Positions 25,090 to 35,100 of a DNA stretch of 64,000 nucleotides are shown here, one piece after another. Origin of the DNA: Streptomyces sp. CB03234 (GTDB lineage Bacteria > Actinomycetota > Actinomycetes > Streptomycetales > Streptomycetaceae); the NCBI RefSeq assembly GCF_001905885.1, contig NZ_LIYH01000007.1:372001-436000 (forward strand). The letters are read 5' to 3'. The notes beneath the pieces are model-generated. The model had not been told where the DNA came from. It ran no database searches and saw only the letters and a program-made list of their open reading frames with translations. Numbering within the stretch: the first letter of the stretch is position 1; every line of letters begins with the position of its first letter. A program made the position numbers and the translations under genes.

Positions 25090-28000
25090 CCCGCGCTCCC
25101 CTGACTCTGGTGCCACAGCTTCTTCGGAACCCCTGCCGTGCCCTCGCCCGCCGGGCGGAGGTCGGCCCAGGGGTTCATCTCGTATCCGGTGGGCAACGTG
25201 ATCCGCCGCCCGCTGTCGGAGGACGAGGACGACGGGCCGCCCGGCATCGGCTCGGCCAGCCGCGCCGCCACCGCGTCCAGGCCGCCCTCGCGCCGCAGCT
25301 CCACCAGCTCGGCGAGGTTCCAGGCGGCCGAGCCGACGACGCTGAGGCTGCGCGGGCCGCGCCGCTGCACCACACCCCGGACGAGCAGCAGCCAGGAGTG
25401 GAAGACGGTGTGCGCGCACCGCTCGTGGCTGTCGTCGAAGAAGGCCAGGTCGACCAGGCCCGTTCCGTCGTCGAGGGTGGTGAAGATGACGCGCTTGCCG
25501 GACCGGATGGGCGGGGTCTGGGTGGCCGCCTTGGCGCCCGCGACCAGCACGGTCTGCCCGTGTGGCGCCGCCCGCAGTTGCTGGGCGGAGACCACGCCGA
25601 GTTCGGCGAGGAAGGCGTGGTGATCGGTCATCAGGTTGCGGGAGGCGTCCATGGACAGCACGCCCAGCTCGGCGCTGAGCCGTTCGGTCTCGTTGAGGTC
25701 GGGCAGCCCGATGGGCGCGGACGTGCGGCCGCCCGCGAGCGGGAGCTGGTCGCCGTACGAGCCGGAGCCACGCTGGAGGCGGTGGAGTTCGGCGAGGTGC
25801 AGCAGCAGGTCGCGCCGGTTGCCGCCGAACGCGTCCAACGCGCCGACCTGGGCGAGCCGTTCGGCGACGGGACGGCTGGGACGGGCCCGCTCCCAGAAGT
25901 CCAGCAGTGAGGCGTACGGCTGACCGGCCTCGATGCGCGCCGCCTCCGCCTCGCTCATGCCGTGGACGTCCGAAAGGGCCAGCCGCAGGCCCCACTTGCC
26001 CAACGAACCGGACACCAGTTCGATACGGTGTGCGACCGCCGACCGGTTCACATCCACCGGCAGCACCGGCACCCCACGCCGCCGTGCGTCCGCCAGCAGG
26101 AGCCGCTTGGGGTACATACCGGGATCATGCGTGAGCAAACCGGCATAGAAAGCGGCAGGATAGTGCGCCTTCAGCCACGCCGACTGGTACGTCGGCACGG
26201 CGAAGGCCACCGCGTGCGCCTTGCAGAAGCCGTAACTGCCGAAGGCCTCGACGATCTCCCAGGTGTGCGCGACGACGTCGTCCGCGTACCCCTTGGCCTT
26301 CGCGTGCCGCTCGAACCAGACCTTGATCCGGCCCTGCGACTCGGGGTCGGACAGCCCGCGCCGTACCGCGTCGGCCTCCTCGCGGCCGCAGCCGGTCATG
26401 ATGTCGATGATCTTGATGATCTGCTCGTGGAAGACGACGACTCCGTACGTCTCCCTCAGCGCGTCCTCCAGGTCGGGGTGCGGGTAGCGCACCGGCGCCC
26501 GCCCGTGCCGGGCCTCGATGAACGGCCGCACCATGTCGGCCGCGACCGGCCCCGGCCGGAACAGCGAGATGTCCACGACCAGGTCGTGGAAGGTGGACGG
26601 CTGGAGCCGCCCGACCAGGTCGCGCTGGCCCGGCGACTCGATCTGGAAGCAGCCGAGCGTCTCGGCGGAGCGGATGAGGTCGTACGTGGCGGGGTCGCCG
26701 GGCCGCACCTGCTCGGGGTCGTCGATGTCGACCACCTCGCCGCTCGCCCGCTCGACCTCGGCGACCGCGTGCGCCATCGCCGACTGCATCCGCACGCCGA
26801 GGACGTCGAGCTTGAGCAGGCCCAGCTCCTCCACGTCGTCCTTGTCGAACTGCGACATGGGGAAGCTCTCGCCGCTGGTCGGTACCACCGGCGTACGCCG
26901 GAGCAGCGAGGCGTCCGAGAGGAGCACCCCGCACGGGTGCATGGCGACGCCGCGCGGCAGCGCGTCCAGCGCCTCGACCAGCTCCCACAGCTTGCCGTAC
27001 TTCTCCCGCTCGCCCGCCAGTTCACGCAGCTCGGGCAGCTCGTCGAGGGCGGCACGGGCGTCGCGGGCGCGGATGTGCGGGAAGGACTTGGCGATCCGGT
27101 CGATGTCGGCCGGGTCCATGGACAGGGCGGCGCCCACGTCCCGTACGGCGTGGCGGACACGGTACGTCTCGGGCATGGCGACGGCGGCGACCCGCTCCGG
27201 GCCGAAGCGGTCGAGGATGGCGCGGTAGACCTCCAGGCGGCGGGCGGACTCCACGTCGATGTCGATGTCGGGCAGCACGGGCCGGCGTACCGACAGGAAG
27301 CGCTCCATCAGCAGGCCCTGCTCGACGGGGTCGGCGTGGGCGATGCCGAGGAGGTGGTTGACCAGGGACCCGGCGCCGGAGCCGCGCGCGGTGACGCGGA
27401 TGCCCATCTCGCGGGTGTCGTCGACGACCTGGGCGACGGTGAGGAAGTACGAGGCGAAGCCGAGCCGTTCGATGGTGCGCAGCTCGTCCTCCAGCCGGTT
27501 CCAGTACGCCCGCTTCCGGTCGTGGCCGCGCAGCACCATCCCGGCGGCGCAGCGTGAGCGCAGCACCCGCTCGGCGGTGCGCCGGCCGGCGCCCACCAGG
27601 TGCGCCTCGGGGAAGTGGACGGTGCCGATGCCCAGGTCGTCCTCGGGGTCGACCAGACACGCGGCGGCGGTCTCCTCGGTCATGGCGAGGAGCCGGTGCG
27701 CGGTGTCGCGGCGCAGCCCGGCGGCCTCGGCGACCAGCTCGGCGGTGGCCGCCATCGCGGCCGGGTCCTTGAGCCAGCGCTCACCGCTGTCGAGGCCCTT
27801 GCGGGGGTCGATGGGCACCAGGCGGCGGGCCGCGTCGAGGACGTCGGCGACCGGGCCCTGGCCGGGGTCGGCGTACCGCACGGCGTTGGTCAGCACGGCG
27901 CGTACGCCCTGCTCGGCAGCGAACCCGAGGGTGCGGGCGGCGTGCCGCAGCGAGCCGGGACCGGTGCCGGTGCGGCCGTGGTGGACGACCTCCAGGCGCA

Positions 28001-28694
28001 GGGCGTCGCCGTGGATCTCGCGCCAGGGGGCGAGGAGCCGGGCGGCGCGGTCGGGGCGGCCGGCGGCGAGGGCGCGGCCGATGTCGGAGTCGGGCCCGAG
28101 GAGGACGGTGACGCCGTCGCCGTGGTTCTCGGCCCAGGGGAGCAGGGGGCTGCCGCCGTGCCCGGCGGGGCGCCCGGTGGCGTACCGGGAGGCACGTCCG
28201 GCGGCCTGCCCGGCACCGTCCCCGCCCGCCCGTCCCGCCGCGTACCCGGCACCGTCCCCGGCGTACCCGGCACCGTCCCCGGCGTCGTATCCACCGCCGT
28301 GTCCGGGCGCCGTGCCGTCCTCCTCCGCGTGCGCGGCGGTGATCAGCCGGCACAGGGTGGCCCACCCCTCGCGGGACCGGGCGAGGAAGACCGCGCGGGG
28401 CGCGGACTCGTCGACGAAGGCGCCGCCGCGCACGGGGGTGCGACGCCGCTCGGTGGGCCCGTCCGCCCGGGTCGCCGGTCCGTCGATCGCGAGGTCGACG
28501 CCGAAGAGCGGCCGGACGCCCTCCTTGGCGCAGGCCGCGGCGAAGCGGACCGCGCCGGCGACGGTGTCGCGGTCGGTCAGGGCGACGGCGTCCATGCCGC
28601 GCTCGGCGGCGCGCGCCGCCAGCCGCTCCGGGTGCGAGGCCCCATAGCGCAGGGAGAAGCCCGAAACGGTGTGCAGATGCGTGAACCCTGGCAC
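25086..28694 (-). CDS. dnaE2: Error-prone DNA polymerase III alpha subunit DnaE2
   Basis: 1202 aa from GTG with AGGAGGTG 5 nt upstream. The frame is open 35 codons further, into the regulatory region. The PHP domain starts VPGFTHLHTVSGFSLRYGAS. Polymerase palm aspartates lie in PDIDIDVESARR, and VVFHEQIIKIIDIMTGCGREEAD and GSYGFCKAHAVAFA are family motifs. An OB-fold part near the C-terminus contains RGVVQRRGPRSLSVVG. It is a translesion polymerase of the SOS response. A Gly/Ala/Asp repeat insertion interrupts the PHP domain at about residues 135-185. A LexA-like box sits 57 bp upstream. It is the first gene of an operon with the Y-family-like protein. Confidence 0.93.
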   Translation of the reverse strand: MPGFTHLHTVSGFSLRYGASHPERLAARAAERGMDAVALTDRDTVAGAVRFAAACAKEGVRPLFGVDLAIDGPATRADGPTERRRTPVRGGAFVDESAPRAVFLARSREGWATLCRLITAAHAEEDGTAPGHGGGYDAGDGAGYAGDGAGYAAGRAGGDGAGQAAGRASRYATGRPAGHGGSPLLPWAENHGDGVTVLLGPDSDIGRALAAGRPDRAARLLAPWREIHGDALRLEVVHHGRTGTGPGSLRHAARTLGFAAEQGVRAVLTNAVRYADPGQGPVADVLDAARRLVPIDPRKGLDSGERWLKDPAAMAATAELVAEAAGLRRDTAHRLLAMTEETAAACLVDPEDDLGIGTVHFPEAHLVGAGRRTAERVLRSRCAAGMVLRGHDRKRAYWNRLEDELRTIERLGFASYFLTVAQVVDDTREMGIRVTARGSGAGSLVNHLLGIAHADPVEQGLLMERFLSVRRPVLPDIDIDVESARRLEVYRAILDRFGPERVAAVAMPETYRVRHAVRDVGAALSMDPADIDRIAKSFPHIRARDARAALDELPELRELAGEREKYGKLWELVEALDALPRGVAMHPCGVLLSDASLLRRTPVVPTSGESFPMSQFDKDDVEELGLLKLDVLGVRMQSAMAHAVAEVERASGEVVDIDDPEQVRPGDPATYDLIRSAETLGCFQIESPGQRDLVGRLQPSTFHDLVVDISLFRPGPVAADMVRPFIEARHGRAPVRYPHPDLEDALRETYGVVVFHEQIIKIIDIMTGCGREEADAVRRGLSDPESQGRIKVWFERHAKAKGYADDVVAHTWEIVEAFGSYGFCKAHAVAFAVPTYQSAWLKAHYPAAFYAGLLTHDPGMYPKRLLLADARRRGVPVLPVDVNRSAVAHRIELVSGSLGKWGLRLALSDVHGMSEAEAARIEAGQPYASLLDFWERARPSRPVAERLAQVGALDAFGGNRRDLLLHLAELHRLQRGSGSYGDQLPLAGGRTSAPIGLPDLNETERLSAELGVLSMDASRNLMTDHHAFLAELGVVSAQQLRAAPHGQTVLVAGAKAATQTPPIRSGKRVIFTTLDDGTGLVDLAFFDDSHERCAHTVFHSWLLLVRGVVQRRGPRSLSVVGSAAWNLAELVELRREGGLDAVAARLAEPMPGGPSSSSSDSGRRITLPTGYEMNPWADLRPAGEGTAGVPKKLWHQSQGSAG
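28241..28282 (-). repeat. In-frame 21-bp tandem repeat inside dnaE2
   Basis: Two identical 21-bp units (28241-28261 and 28262-28282) encode the heptad AGDGAGY, and imperfect copies lie on both sides. Together they expand a low-complexity loop in the PHP domain that other DnaE proteins lack. Confidence 0.7.
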
Positions 28695-28736
28695 CCGCAC
28701 CTCCTGGATCAATCCGGTCTCACCTCCCCCACTACC

Positions 28737-28766
28737 ACCATAGACCAGTTTCGAACATTCGTACGA
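28737..28766 (-). promoter_or_regulatory. SOS (LexA) box and -10 of dnaE2
   Basis: 28751-28766 reads TCGAACATTCGTACGA, a one-mismatch copy of the actinobacterial LexA consensus TCGAAC-N4-GTTCGA. On the minus strand TATGGT (28737-28742) lies 8 bp downstream as a likely -10, so LexA would cover the promoter. This supports DNA-damage induction of dnaE2 and its partner. Confidence 0.75.
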
Positions 28767-28834
28767 CACGAATCGGATCCGCCATTCGGCCCGCCCCACC
28801 TGCGCGAATACCGCGCGCCCCGGAGCGTGGGGAC

Positions 28835-29872
28835 ATGAAGCTCGCCGCCGAAGTCAGGAACGCCGTCACGCCCCGCGCCGCGCTGCTGGTCATCGGCGTG
28901 CTCGCGCTCCAGCTGCTGTTCATCGCCTCCTATGTGGGCGCGCTGCACAATCCGAAACCCAAGGACGTGCCCTTCGGCGTGGTGGCACCGGGCCCGGCGG
29001 CCGCCCAGGCCGAGGCCCGGCTGGCGAAGCTGCCCGGTGACCCGCTCGACCCACGGGTGCTCGCCGACCCGGCCGAGGCGCGGCAGCAGATCATGGACCG
29101 GGAGATCGACGGCGCACTGATCATCGACCCGAGGGGCACGACCGACACCCTGCTGGTCGCCTCCGGAGGCGGCACCGTCCTCGCCAACGCCCTGAACACC
29201 ATCGCCACCGGGATCGAAAGGCCGCAAGCCCGCACGGTACGGACGGTGGACGTGGCCCCCGCCTCGCCCCAGGACTTCGACGGCCTGTCCGCGTTCTACC
29301 TGGTGGTGGGGTGGTGCGTGGGCGGCTACCTGCTCGCCTCGATCCTGGCGATCAGCGCGGGCTCCCGGCCCGCCAACCCGCAGCGCGCCATCATCCGGCT
29401 CGTCGTCCTGGCGCTCTCCGCGATCCTCGGGGGCCTCGGCGGCGCGGTGATCGTCGGCCCGGTCCTGGGCGCCCTGCCCGGCAGCGTGGCCGCCCTGTGG
29501 GGCCTGGGCGCCCTGGTCGTCTTCTCGGTCGGCGCGGTCACGCTGGCGCTCCAGGCGCTCACCGGGATCGTCGGCATCGGCCTGGCGGTCCTGCTGATCG
29601 TGATCGCCGGAAACCCGAGCGCGGGCGGCGCCTTCCCCAGCCCGATGCTGCCCGACTTCTGGCGGGCGATCGGCCCGGCCCTGCCGCCGGGCGCGGGCAC
29701 CTGGGCGGCACGCTCGATCGCGTACTTCAAGGGCAACGCGCTCTCCGGAGCGATGCAGGTCCTCGCCATCTGGGCGGTCGTCGGCACCGTACTGACCCTG
29801 GTGATGTCCGCCGTCCGCCAGCGGACCGACCGGGACGACGCCGTCGCGCCGGCCGGCGCGGACACCGCATGA
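28835..29872 (+). CDS. ABC-2 / DUF3533-like membrane protein
   Basis: 345 aa. One N-terminal span (ALLVIGVLALQLLFIASYVGAL) is followed by an extracytoplasmic domain of about 120 residues (PFGVVAPGPAAAQAEARL ... IMDREIDGALII) and then five or six spans (YLVVGWCVGGYLLASILAI, LVVLALSAILGGLGGAVIVG, LVVFSVGAVTLALQAL, GLAVLLIVIAGN, VLAIWAVVGTVLTLVMSAV). This is the topology of YhgE/Pip-like or ABC-2 permease-like proteins. No ATPase gene is linked. It is divergent from dnaE2. Function unknown, possibly export. Confidence 0.75.
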   Translation: MKLAAEVRNAVTPRAALLVIGVLALQLLFIASYVGALHNPKPKDVPFGVVAPGPAAAQAEARLAKLPGDPLDPRVLADPAEARQQIMDREIDGALIIDPRGTTDTLLVASGGGTVLANALNTIATGIERPQARTVRTVDVAPASPQDFDGLSAFYLVVGWCVGGYLLASILAISAGSRPANPQRAIIRLVVLALSAILGGLGGAVIVGPVLGALPGSVAALWGLGALVVFSVGAVTLALQALTGIVGIGLAVLLIVIAGNPSAGGAFPSPMLPDFWRAIGPALPPGAGTWAARSIAYFKGNALSGAMQVLAIWAVVGTVLTLVMSAVRQRTDRDDAVAPAGADTA

Positions 29873-29875
29873 GCC

Positions 29876-29905
29876 GGGCCCCGGATCGGCATCGACCCGG
29901 GGCCC
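29876..29905. terminator. Bidirectional terminator hairpin
   Basis: GGGCCCCGG (29876-29884) and CCGGGGCCC (29897-29905) form a perfect 9-bp stem with a 12-nt loop between the convergent membrane-protein and protease genes. Confidence 0.6.
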
Positions 29906-29924
29906 GTCATGCCGTACGCGTACG

Positions 29925-31010
29925 TCAGCCGATCTGCGCGCCGAAGGTGGTCAGCGCCTCCGTGACCGGCTGGAAGAACGTCTCACCGCCCGAGGAGCAG
30001 TCACCGCTGCCGCCCGAGGTCAGACCGACCGCCGCGTCGCCCGAGAAGAGCGAGCCGCCGCTGTCGCCCGGTTCGGCGCACACATTGGTCTGGATGAGCC
30101 CCTCGACGACCTGCCCGTTGCCGTAGTTCACCGTGGCGTTCAGGCCGGTGACCTCGCCGTCGTGGACCTGGGTGGTCGAGCCGCTGCGGGTGACCTTCAC
30201 CCCGACGGTCGCCTCGATCGCCTTGGTGATCGCCTGCGTGCTGCCGTTGTAGAGGTCGACCTCGCTCGGGTGCGCGGTGTCACCGGTGTACTCGACCAGC
30301 GCGAAGTCATTGCCCGGGAACTGGGAGTCGGCCATCGTGCCGATCGCCTGTCCGCCCTGGGACTCGGCCCACTCGCTGCCCGCCTTGCCGCAGTGGCCGG
30401 CCGTGATGAAGTGCGGCCGGCCGTCCTTGACCACGTTGAACCCGAGCGAGCAGCGTCCGCCGCCGGAGTGGATGGCGTCACCGCCCGCGATGAGCGGCTT
30501 GAACTCGCCCGCCGTGCGCCTCAGTTCCGCCTTCGAGCCGAGCCCCTTCACCACCTCGGTGAGCCGGTCCAGCGACGCGCCCTCGACGGTGCGGTCGGCC
30601 GTGACGACGACTTTGTTGGTCACCGGGTCGACGGCCCACGACGTGCCGGGTATGGTCGCCCGGCTCTTCAGGGTCTGGCGGGCGCCCGTCAACTCGGCCA
30701 GAGTGTGCTGGACGAGTCTCGCCCTGCCGCCCGCCTCGCGTACGGACTCGGCCGCCGCCTCGTCCACCACGTTGACCACCAGGGCCTTGGACTTCGCGTC
30801 GTAGTACGCGCCGGCCGCGTCGCCGCCGAGAGCCTTGTCGAGCGTCGCGGCGAGGGTTCCCGCCGCCGGCGCCGACAGGGACTTCACGGTGAACCGGGGC
30901 GCTTCCTCACTGGCGTTCGCAGTCTGGAAGGTGACTCCCGCTCCGAGCAGAGCGACAGCGGCTCCGCCGGCGATCGCCGCACGCCTTTTGGGTATGCGTC
31001 GGTGATTCAC
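29925..31010 (-). CDS. Secreted S1-family (streptogrisin-type) serine protease with prodomain
   Basis: 361 aa from GTG (V-NHRRIPKRRAAIAGG) with GGAGAGG upstream. The signal peptide ends near QTANA. A pro-region of about 140 residues, like the alpha-lytic protease prodomain, is followed by the mature chymotrypsin-fold protease beginning near IAGGDAIHSGGGRCS. The triad is His in TAGHC, Asp in GNDFALVEY and Ser in EPGDSGGSLF. Four cysteines (RCSLGF/GHC and NVCAEP/GDCSSGG) make two disulfides. It is autoactivated outside the cell. It is a clear paralogue of the protease at 41734-42636. Confidence 0.95.
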   Translation of the reverse strand: MNHRRIPKRRAAIAGGAAVALLGAGVTFQTANASEEAPRFTVKSLSAPAAGTLAATLDKALGGDAAGAYYDAKSKALVVNVVDEAAAESVREAGGRARLVQHTLAELTGARQTLKSRATIPGTSWAVDPVTNKVVVTADRTVEGASLDRLTEVVKGLGSKAELRRTAGEFKPLIAGGDAIHSGGGRCSLGFNVVKDGRPHFITAGHCGKAGSEWAESQGGQAIGTMADSQFPGNDFALVEYTGDTAHPSEVDLYNGSTQAITKAIEATVGVKVTRSGSTTQVHDGEVTGLNATVNYGNGQVVEGLIQTNVCAEPGDSGGSLFSGDAAVGLTSGGSGDCSSGGETFFQPVTEALTTFGAQIG

Positions 31011-31080
31011 AACGTCGACCTCTCCTGTGGGGGGCCGCGTCCGGGCAGTGGGGTGCCCTGACACGGAGGATGGTCAGCCC

Positions 31081-31110
31081 ACTATCCCGATACCAACCGG
31101 TAGCACACAA
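31081..31110 (-). promoter_or_regulatory. Probable promoter of the streptogrisin-type protease gene
   Basis: On the minus strand, TTGTGT (31105-31110) and GATAGT (31081-31086) lie 18 bp apart, giving a leader of about 65 nt that contains the GGAGAGG site. The rest of 31011-31301 holds no gene. Confidence 0.45.
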
Positions 31111-31301
31111 GGTCGACTTCAGGACGCGCACGCGACCTTCACTCTGCGCCCCCGGCACTCCCACTACTCCCGACGCCTCGTGCCGGTTCCGTTTGCGAAT
31201 ACCGGGCCCGTCCCGACAGGCGACAAAGCGACCCCGTACAGGCACCCTGATGGGTAATCACACCAAGGACGCTCGAAGGACACTCGAAGGGGGCGGGGGG
31301 C

Positions 31302-32171
31302 TTGCGACGTCGGGTGCGCGCGGCGGACGGCCGGCATCTGATGGTGGAACGCCTGGGGGACCCACAGGGCCGTCCGGTCTTCCTGCTGCACGGCACGCCC
31401 GGCAGCAGACTGGGACCGGCCCCGCGGGGCATGGTGCTCTACCAGCGCGGCATGCAACTGATCGCGTACGACCGCCCCGGCTACGGCGGTTCGGACCGCC
31501 TGGCGGGGCGCAGCGTCGCCGATGTGGCGTCGGACGTGGCGGACATCGCGGACGCGCTCGGCCTGGAGCGGTTCGCGGTGGTGGGCCGCTCCGGCGGGGC
31601 GCCGCACGCGCTGGCCTGCGCGGCCCTGCTGCCGCACCGGGTGACCCGTACCGCGGCGCTGGTGACGCTGGCGCCCCGGGACGCGGACGGGCTGGACTGG
31701 TTCGAGGGCATGGCCGCCTCGAACGTCACGGAGTACACCCACGCCACCCTCGACCCCGACGGGGTGGCCGCCCGCCTCACGCCCCGCGCCGACGCGATCC
31801 GCAAGGACCCGGTCCGGCTCCTGGACGACCTGCGCCGGGAGCTGACCGCCTCGGACCGGATGGTCGTCTCGGACGCGGGCGTACGGTCCATGCTGCTGCG
31901 CAACTACCAGGAGGCGCTGCGCACCTCGGCGTACGGCTGGATCGACGACGCGCTGGCCTTCTGCAGCCCCTGGGGGTTCGACCCGGCCGACATCCCGGGC
32001 GAGGTGCTGCTGTGGCACGGCGAGCAGGACGTCTTCTCACCGGTCGGGCACGCGCGCTGGCTCGCCGAGCGCATCCCGGGCGCGACGGCCGTCCTGGAAC
32101 CGGCCGCCGCGCACTTCGACGCCCTGCACGCCCTGCCCCGCGTCCTGACCTGGCTGCTGGACGCCATGTGA
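31302..32171 (+). CDS. Alpha/beta hydrolase
   Basis: 289 aa from a TTG start behind a G-rich site. An in-frame GTG lies 12 bp downstream. The oxyanion-hole motif is VFLLHGTPGSR and the nucleophile elbow is VVGRSGGAPHALA. The acid is Asp in HGEQDVFSP and the base His in AAAHFDAL. There is no signal peptide, so it is a cytoplasmic esterase, haloperoxidase-like or proline-iminopeptidase-like enzyme. It converges on fxsT with only 4 bp between the stops, so it is not in the fxs operon. Confidence 0.88.
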   Translation: MRRRVRAADGRHLMVERLGDPQGRPVFLLHGTPGSRLGPAPRGMVLYQRGMQLIAYDRPGYGGSDRLAGRSVADVASDVADIADALGLERFAVVGRSGGAPHALACAALLPHRVTRTAALVTLAPRDADGLDWFEGMAASNVTEYTHATLDPDGVAARLTPRADAIRKDPVRLLDDLRRELTASDRMVVSDAGVRSMLLRNYQEALRTSAYGWIDDALAFCSPWGFDPADIPGEVLLWHGEQDVFSPVGHARWLAERIPGATAVLEPAAAHFDALHALPRVLTWLLDAM

Positions 32172-32175
32172 AGGG

Positions 32176-35100
32176 TCACACCGCGAGCGGCTCCAGGTCC
32201 CGGTGCACCCGGCGCTCGTCCCGCGCGAGGCGGGTCAGCGCGTGGTCGTCGCCCAGTTGGCGGGCGAGTTCGTCGGCGGTCTCCGTCCGCAGCTGGGCCG
32301 CCTCGTCCTTGCGGCCCAGCGCGCTCAGCGTGACCGCCAGGTTGGAGGCGACGCCCAGCACCTCCGGGTGGTGGGCGCCCAGGACCTCGCGCAGCGTGCG
32401 CACGGCGCGCTGCTCGATCGCCAGGGCCTCGTCCAGTTCACCCAGGTCGGCCTTGGCGTTGGCGAGGTTGACCGTGCAGAACAGGGCGTGCGGGTGCCGC
32501 TCGCCCAGGACCTCCCGCATGACCCGCAGCGCGGCCTGGAGCAGTTGCTCGGCGGTCTCCGGCGCCCCGCAGCCCCACTGGTAGATGCCCAGGTTGTTGA
32601 GGGCGGCCAGGGTGTAGGGGTGCCGCTCCCCCGGCACCTCCCGGTACTGGTCGACGACCTCCTGCGCCAGGTCGCGGGCCGCGACCGGCTCCCCGGCCGC
32701 GAACAGGTCGGCCGCCAGGTTCAGGTCGCAGGCCAGCGAGTCCGGGTGCGCGTACGTGTACTTGGCGCGGTACCGGTTGCGGGTGGCCGTGGTGAGCCGC
32801 CGCGCGTCCTCCAGTCTGCCCGCCCGGCGCAGCGACACGGCGAGGCTCTTGCCGGCGGCCAGGGTGCCGGGGAAGGCCCGGCCGAGGGTGTCCTTGTAGA
32901 TGTCGTACGTACGGGAGAGCAGCGTCACCGAGTCCTCGTACCGTCCGACCTCCCGCAGGTCGCGCGCGAGCGAGGTGGCCGAGGACAGGGTGTAGGGATG
33001 CTCGGGGCCGAGCACCTCGGTGCGCCGGTCGAAGACCTCCTGGTCGATCTCGCGGGCCCTGGAGTACTGGCCGACCATGCGCAGGTTGAGCGCCAGGTTG
33101 TTCGCGGCGGCCAGGGTGCGCGGGTGGGAGTCGTGGAAGATCTGGCTGAAGCCCTCGTGCGCCTCGGTGGCCAGCTCCATCGCCCTGCCGTACTGGCCGA
33201 GCGCGCCGAGGTCCATGGCGAGGCTGGAGGTGGTCATGTACGTGTGCGGGTGGGACCGGCCGAGGACGGCGCGCTGCCGCTCCAGGGTGACCTCGTCCAG
33301 CTCCCGCGCCTCCACGTAACGGCCCTGGGAGCGGAGGATGTTGGAGAGGTGGAAGCGCAGGTAGAGGTACTGGAGGTCGTCGTTGCCGAGCATCTCGCGC
33401 CAGGCGTCGCGCAGGTCCTCCGCGAGCGCGCCGGCGGTCTGCCAGTCGCCGCGCTTCCAGAGGTAGCGGACGCGGTCGATGAGCAGCCGGCGTGTCTCGG
33501 GCTCCTTGCAGTACCGGGCCTCGGAGGTGCCCAGGTGCGGCCAGATGGTGGCGAACCGGGGCCAGGTCTCGGGGTTGTCGATCGGCTCGTCGTCGTCGGG
33601 CCGGGCGCCGGCGAGGATCCGGTGGACGGCGTGCCGGGCCTCCCGCTGCTCCTCCTCGGACAGCTGGGCCCGGATGACGGCCTGCACCAGCCGGTGCACC
33701 TGGATGGAGTTCGAGACCTGGTCGACCTTGGCCAGGGCGAACCGGCCGATCTCCCGGATCACCCGGCCCAGCACCAGCTTCTCCTGGAGGGAGGCGTCGT
33801 ACGGCTTGAGGGCCTCGATCATCTCCTTGCTGTAGAGCAGGTTGGCGTGGATGGGCTCGGGCGCGAAGAACGCGCACAGCTGGAGCAGCCGCACGGCGGC
33901 CGGTGAGCGTTCCTTGAGCCGTTCGATGGAGACGTTCCAGGTCGCGGCGACCGGCTCGGGATAGCCGGCCGGCTGGTTGAGCGCCAGGGTGCGGGCGGCG
34001 GCCTCCTCCAGCTGCTCCAGGTAGGTGGCGACCGGGGTGGCCGTCTCCGCGATCCAGGCCGCGGCCTGTTCGACGGCGAGCGGCAGATCGCCGACCGCGG
34101 TGGCGACCTTGTCGGCGTCCTCGACGCTCAGCCCCTTGGCGCGGCGCTGGAGGTGCTCGATGGACTCCTCGCGCAGGAACACGTCGACCGGCAGCGCGTC
34201 GCCGTACTGCGACCAGGTCTGGTTCCTGGAGGTGACCAGGATGTGCCCGCCGGTGGGGAAGAACCGCTTGAGCGCGTCGGGGTCGTCGGCGTTGTCGAAG
34301 ACCAGCAGCCAGCGGTTGGACGGCACCCCGCGCCGCAGCAGGTCGATGGCCTCCTGGGAGGCGGCGGCCATGTCGTCGCCGCCCTGCGCGCCGAGGCGGA
34401 CGGCCAGCTCGGCGAGGCCGGCGATCACGTCGTCGGTCTGCTCGGCGGACATCCACCACACCAGGTCGTAGTCGGCCATGAAGCGGTGCACGTACTCCAG
34501 GGCGACCTGCGTCTTGCCGACGCCGCCGAGCCCGTACAGGGTCTGCGGCTGGGGCAGGACGACGGCCATCCCGCCGCCGAGCTGGTCGCGCATCCGCTCC
34601 AGGACCATGGACCGGCCGGTGAAGCCGGGGTTGCGGGGCGGCGCGTTCCAGATCTTCGGCACCGTCCCGGGGAAGCGCGGACCGGGCGGGACGCCCTCGT
34701 TGAGCTTGACGGGCCGGTCCAGGGCGCGCAGCAGCGCGGCGGTGGCGTGCACCTCGTCGAGCCGGAACAGGTCGACGGGGTTGCGGTCGATGTACGGGGT
34801 GGTGAGCCGGACGTCCCCGACGCGCAGCGGCAGCAGGTGGCGCCGTCCGCCGCCCGGATCCTCGGCGGCGGCCCGCTCCCACACCTCCACCGCGCGGGCC
34901 GACTTGAGGTACGCGCTGGACAGCAGGACGACCGTGCGGGCGGCGTTCTCGGCGGCGTGGAGCACGTCGGTGCCGCTCGTCGCCGGGTCGGCGGAGACGT
35001 CGCGCGGGACGACGCGGAAGCCGGCGCGGGTGAGGACGGACTCGATCCAGTCGGCCCACATGCGGTTCTCGGCGACGTACGACAGGAACAGGTCGGCGGG

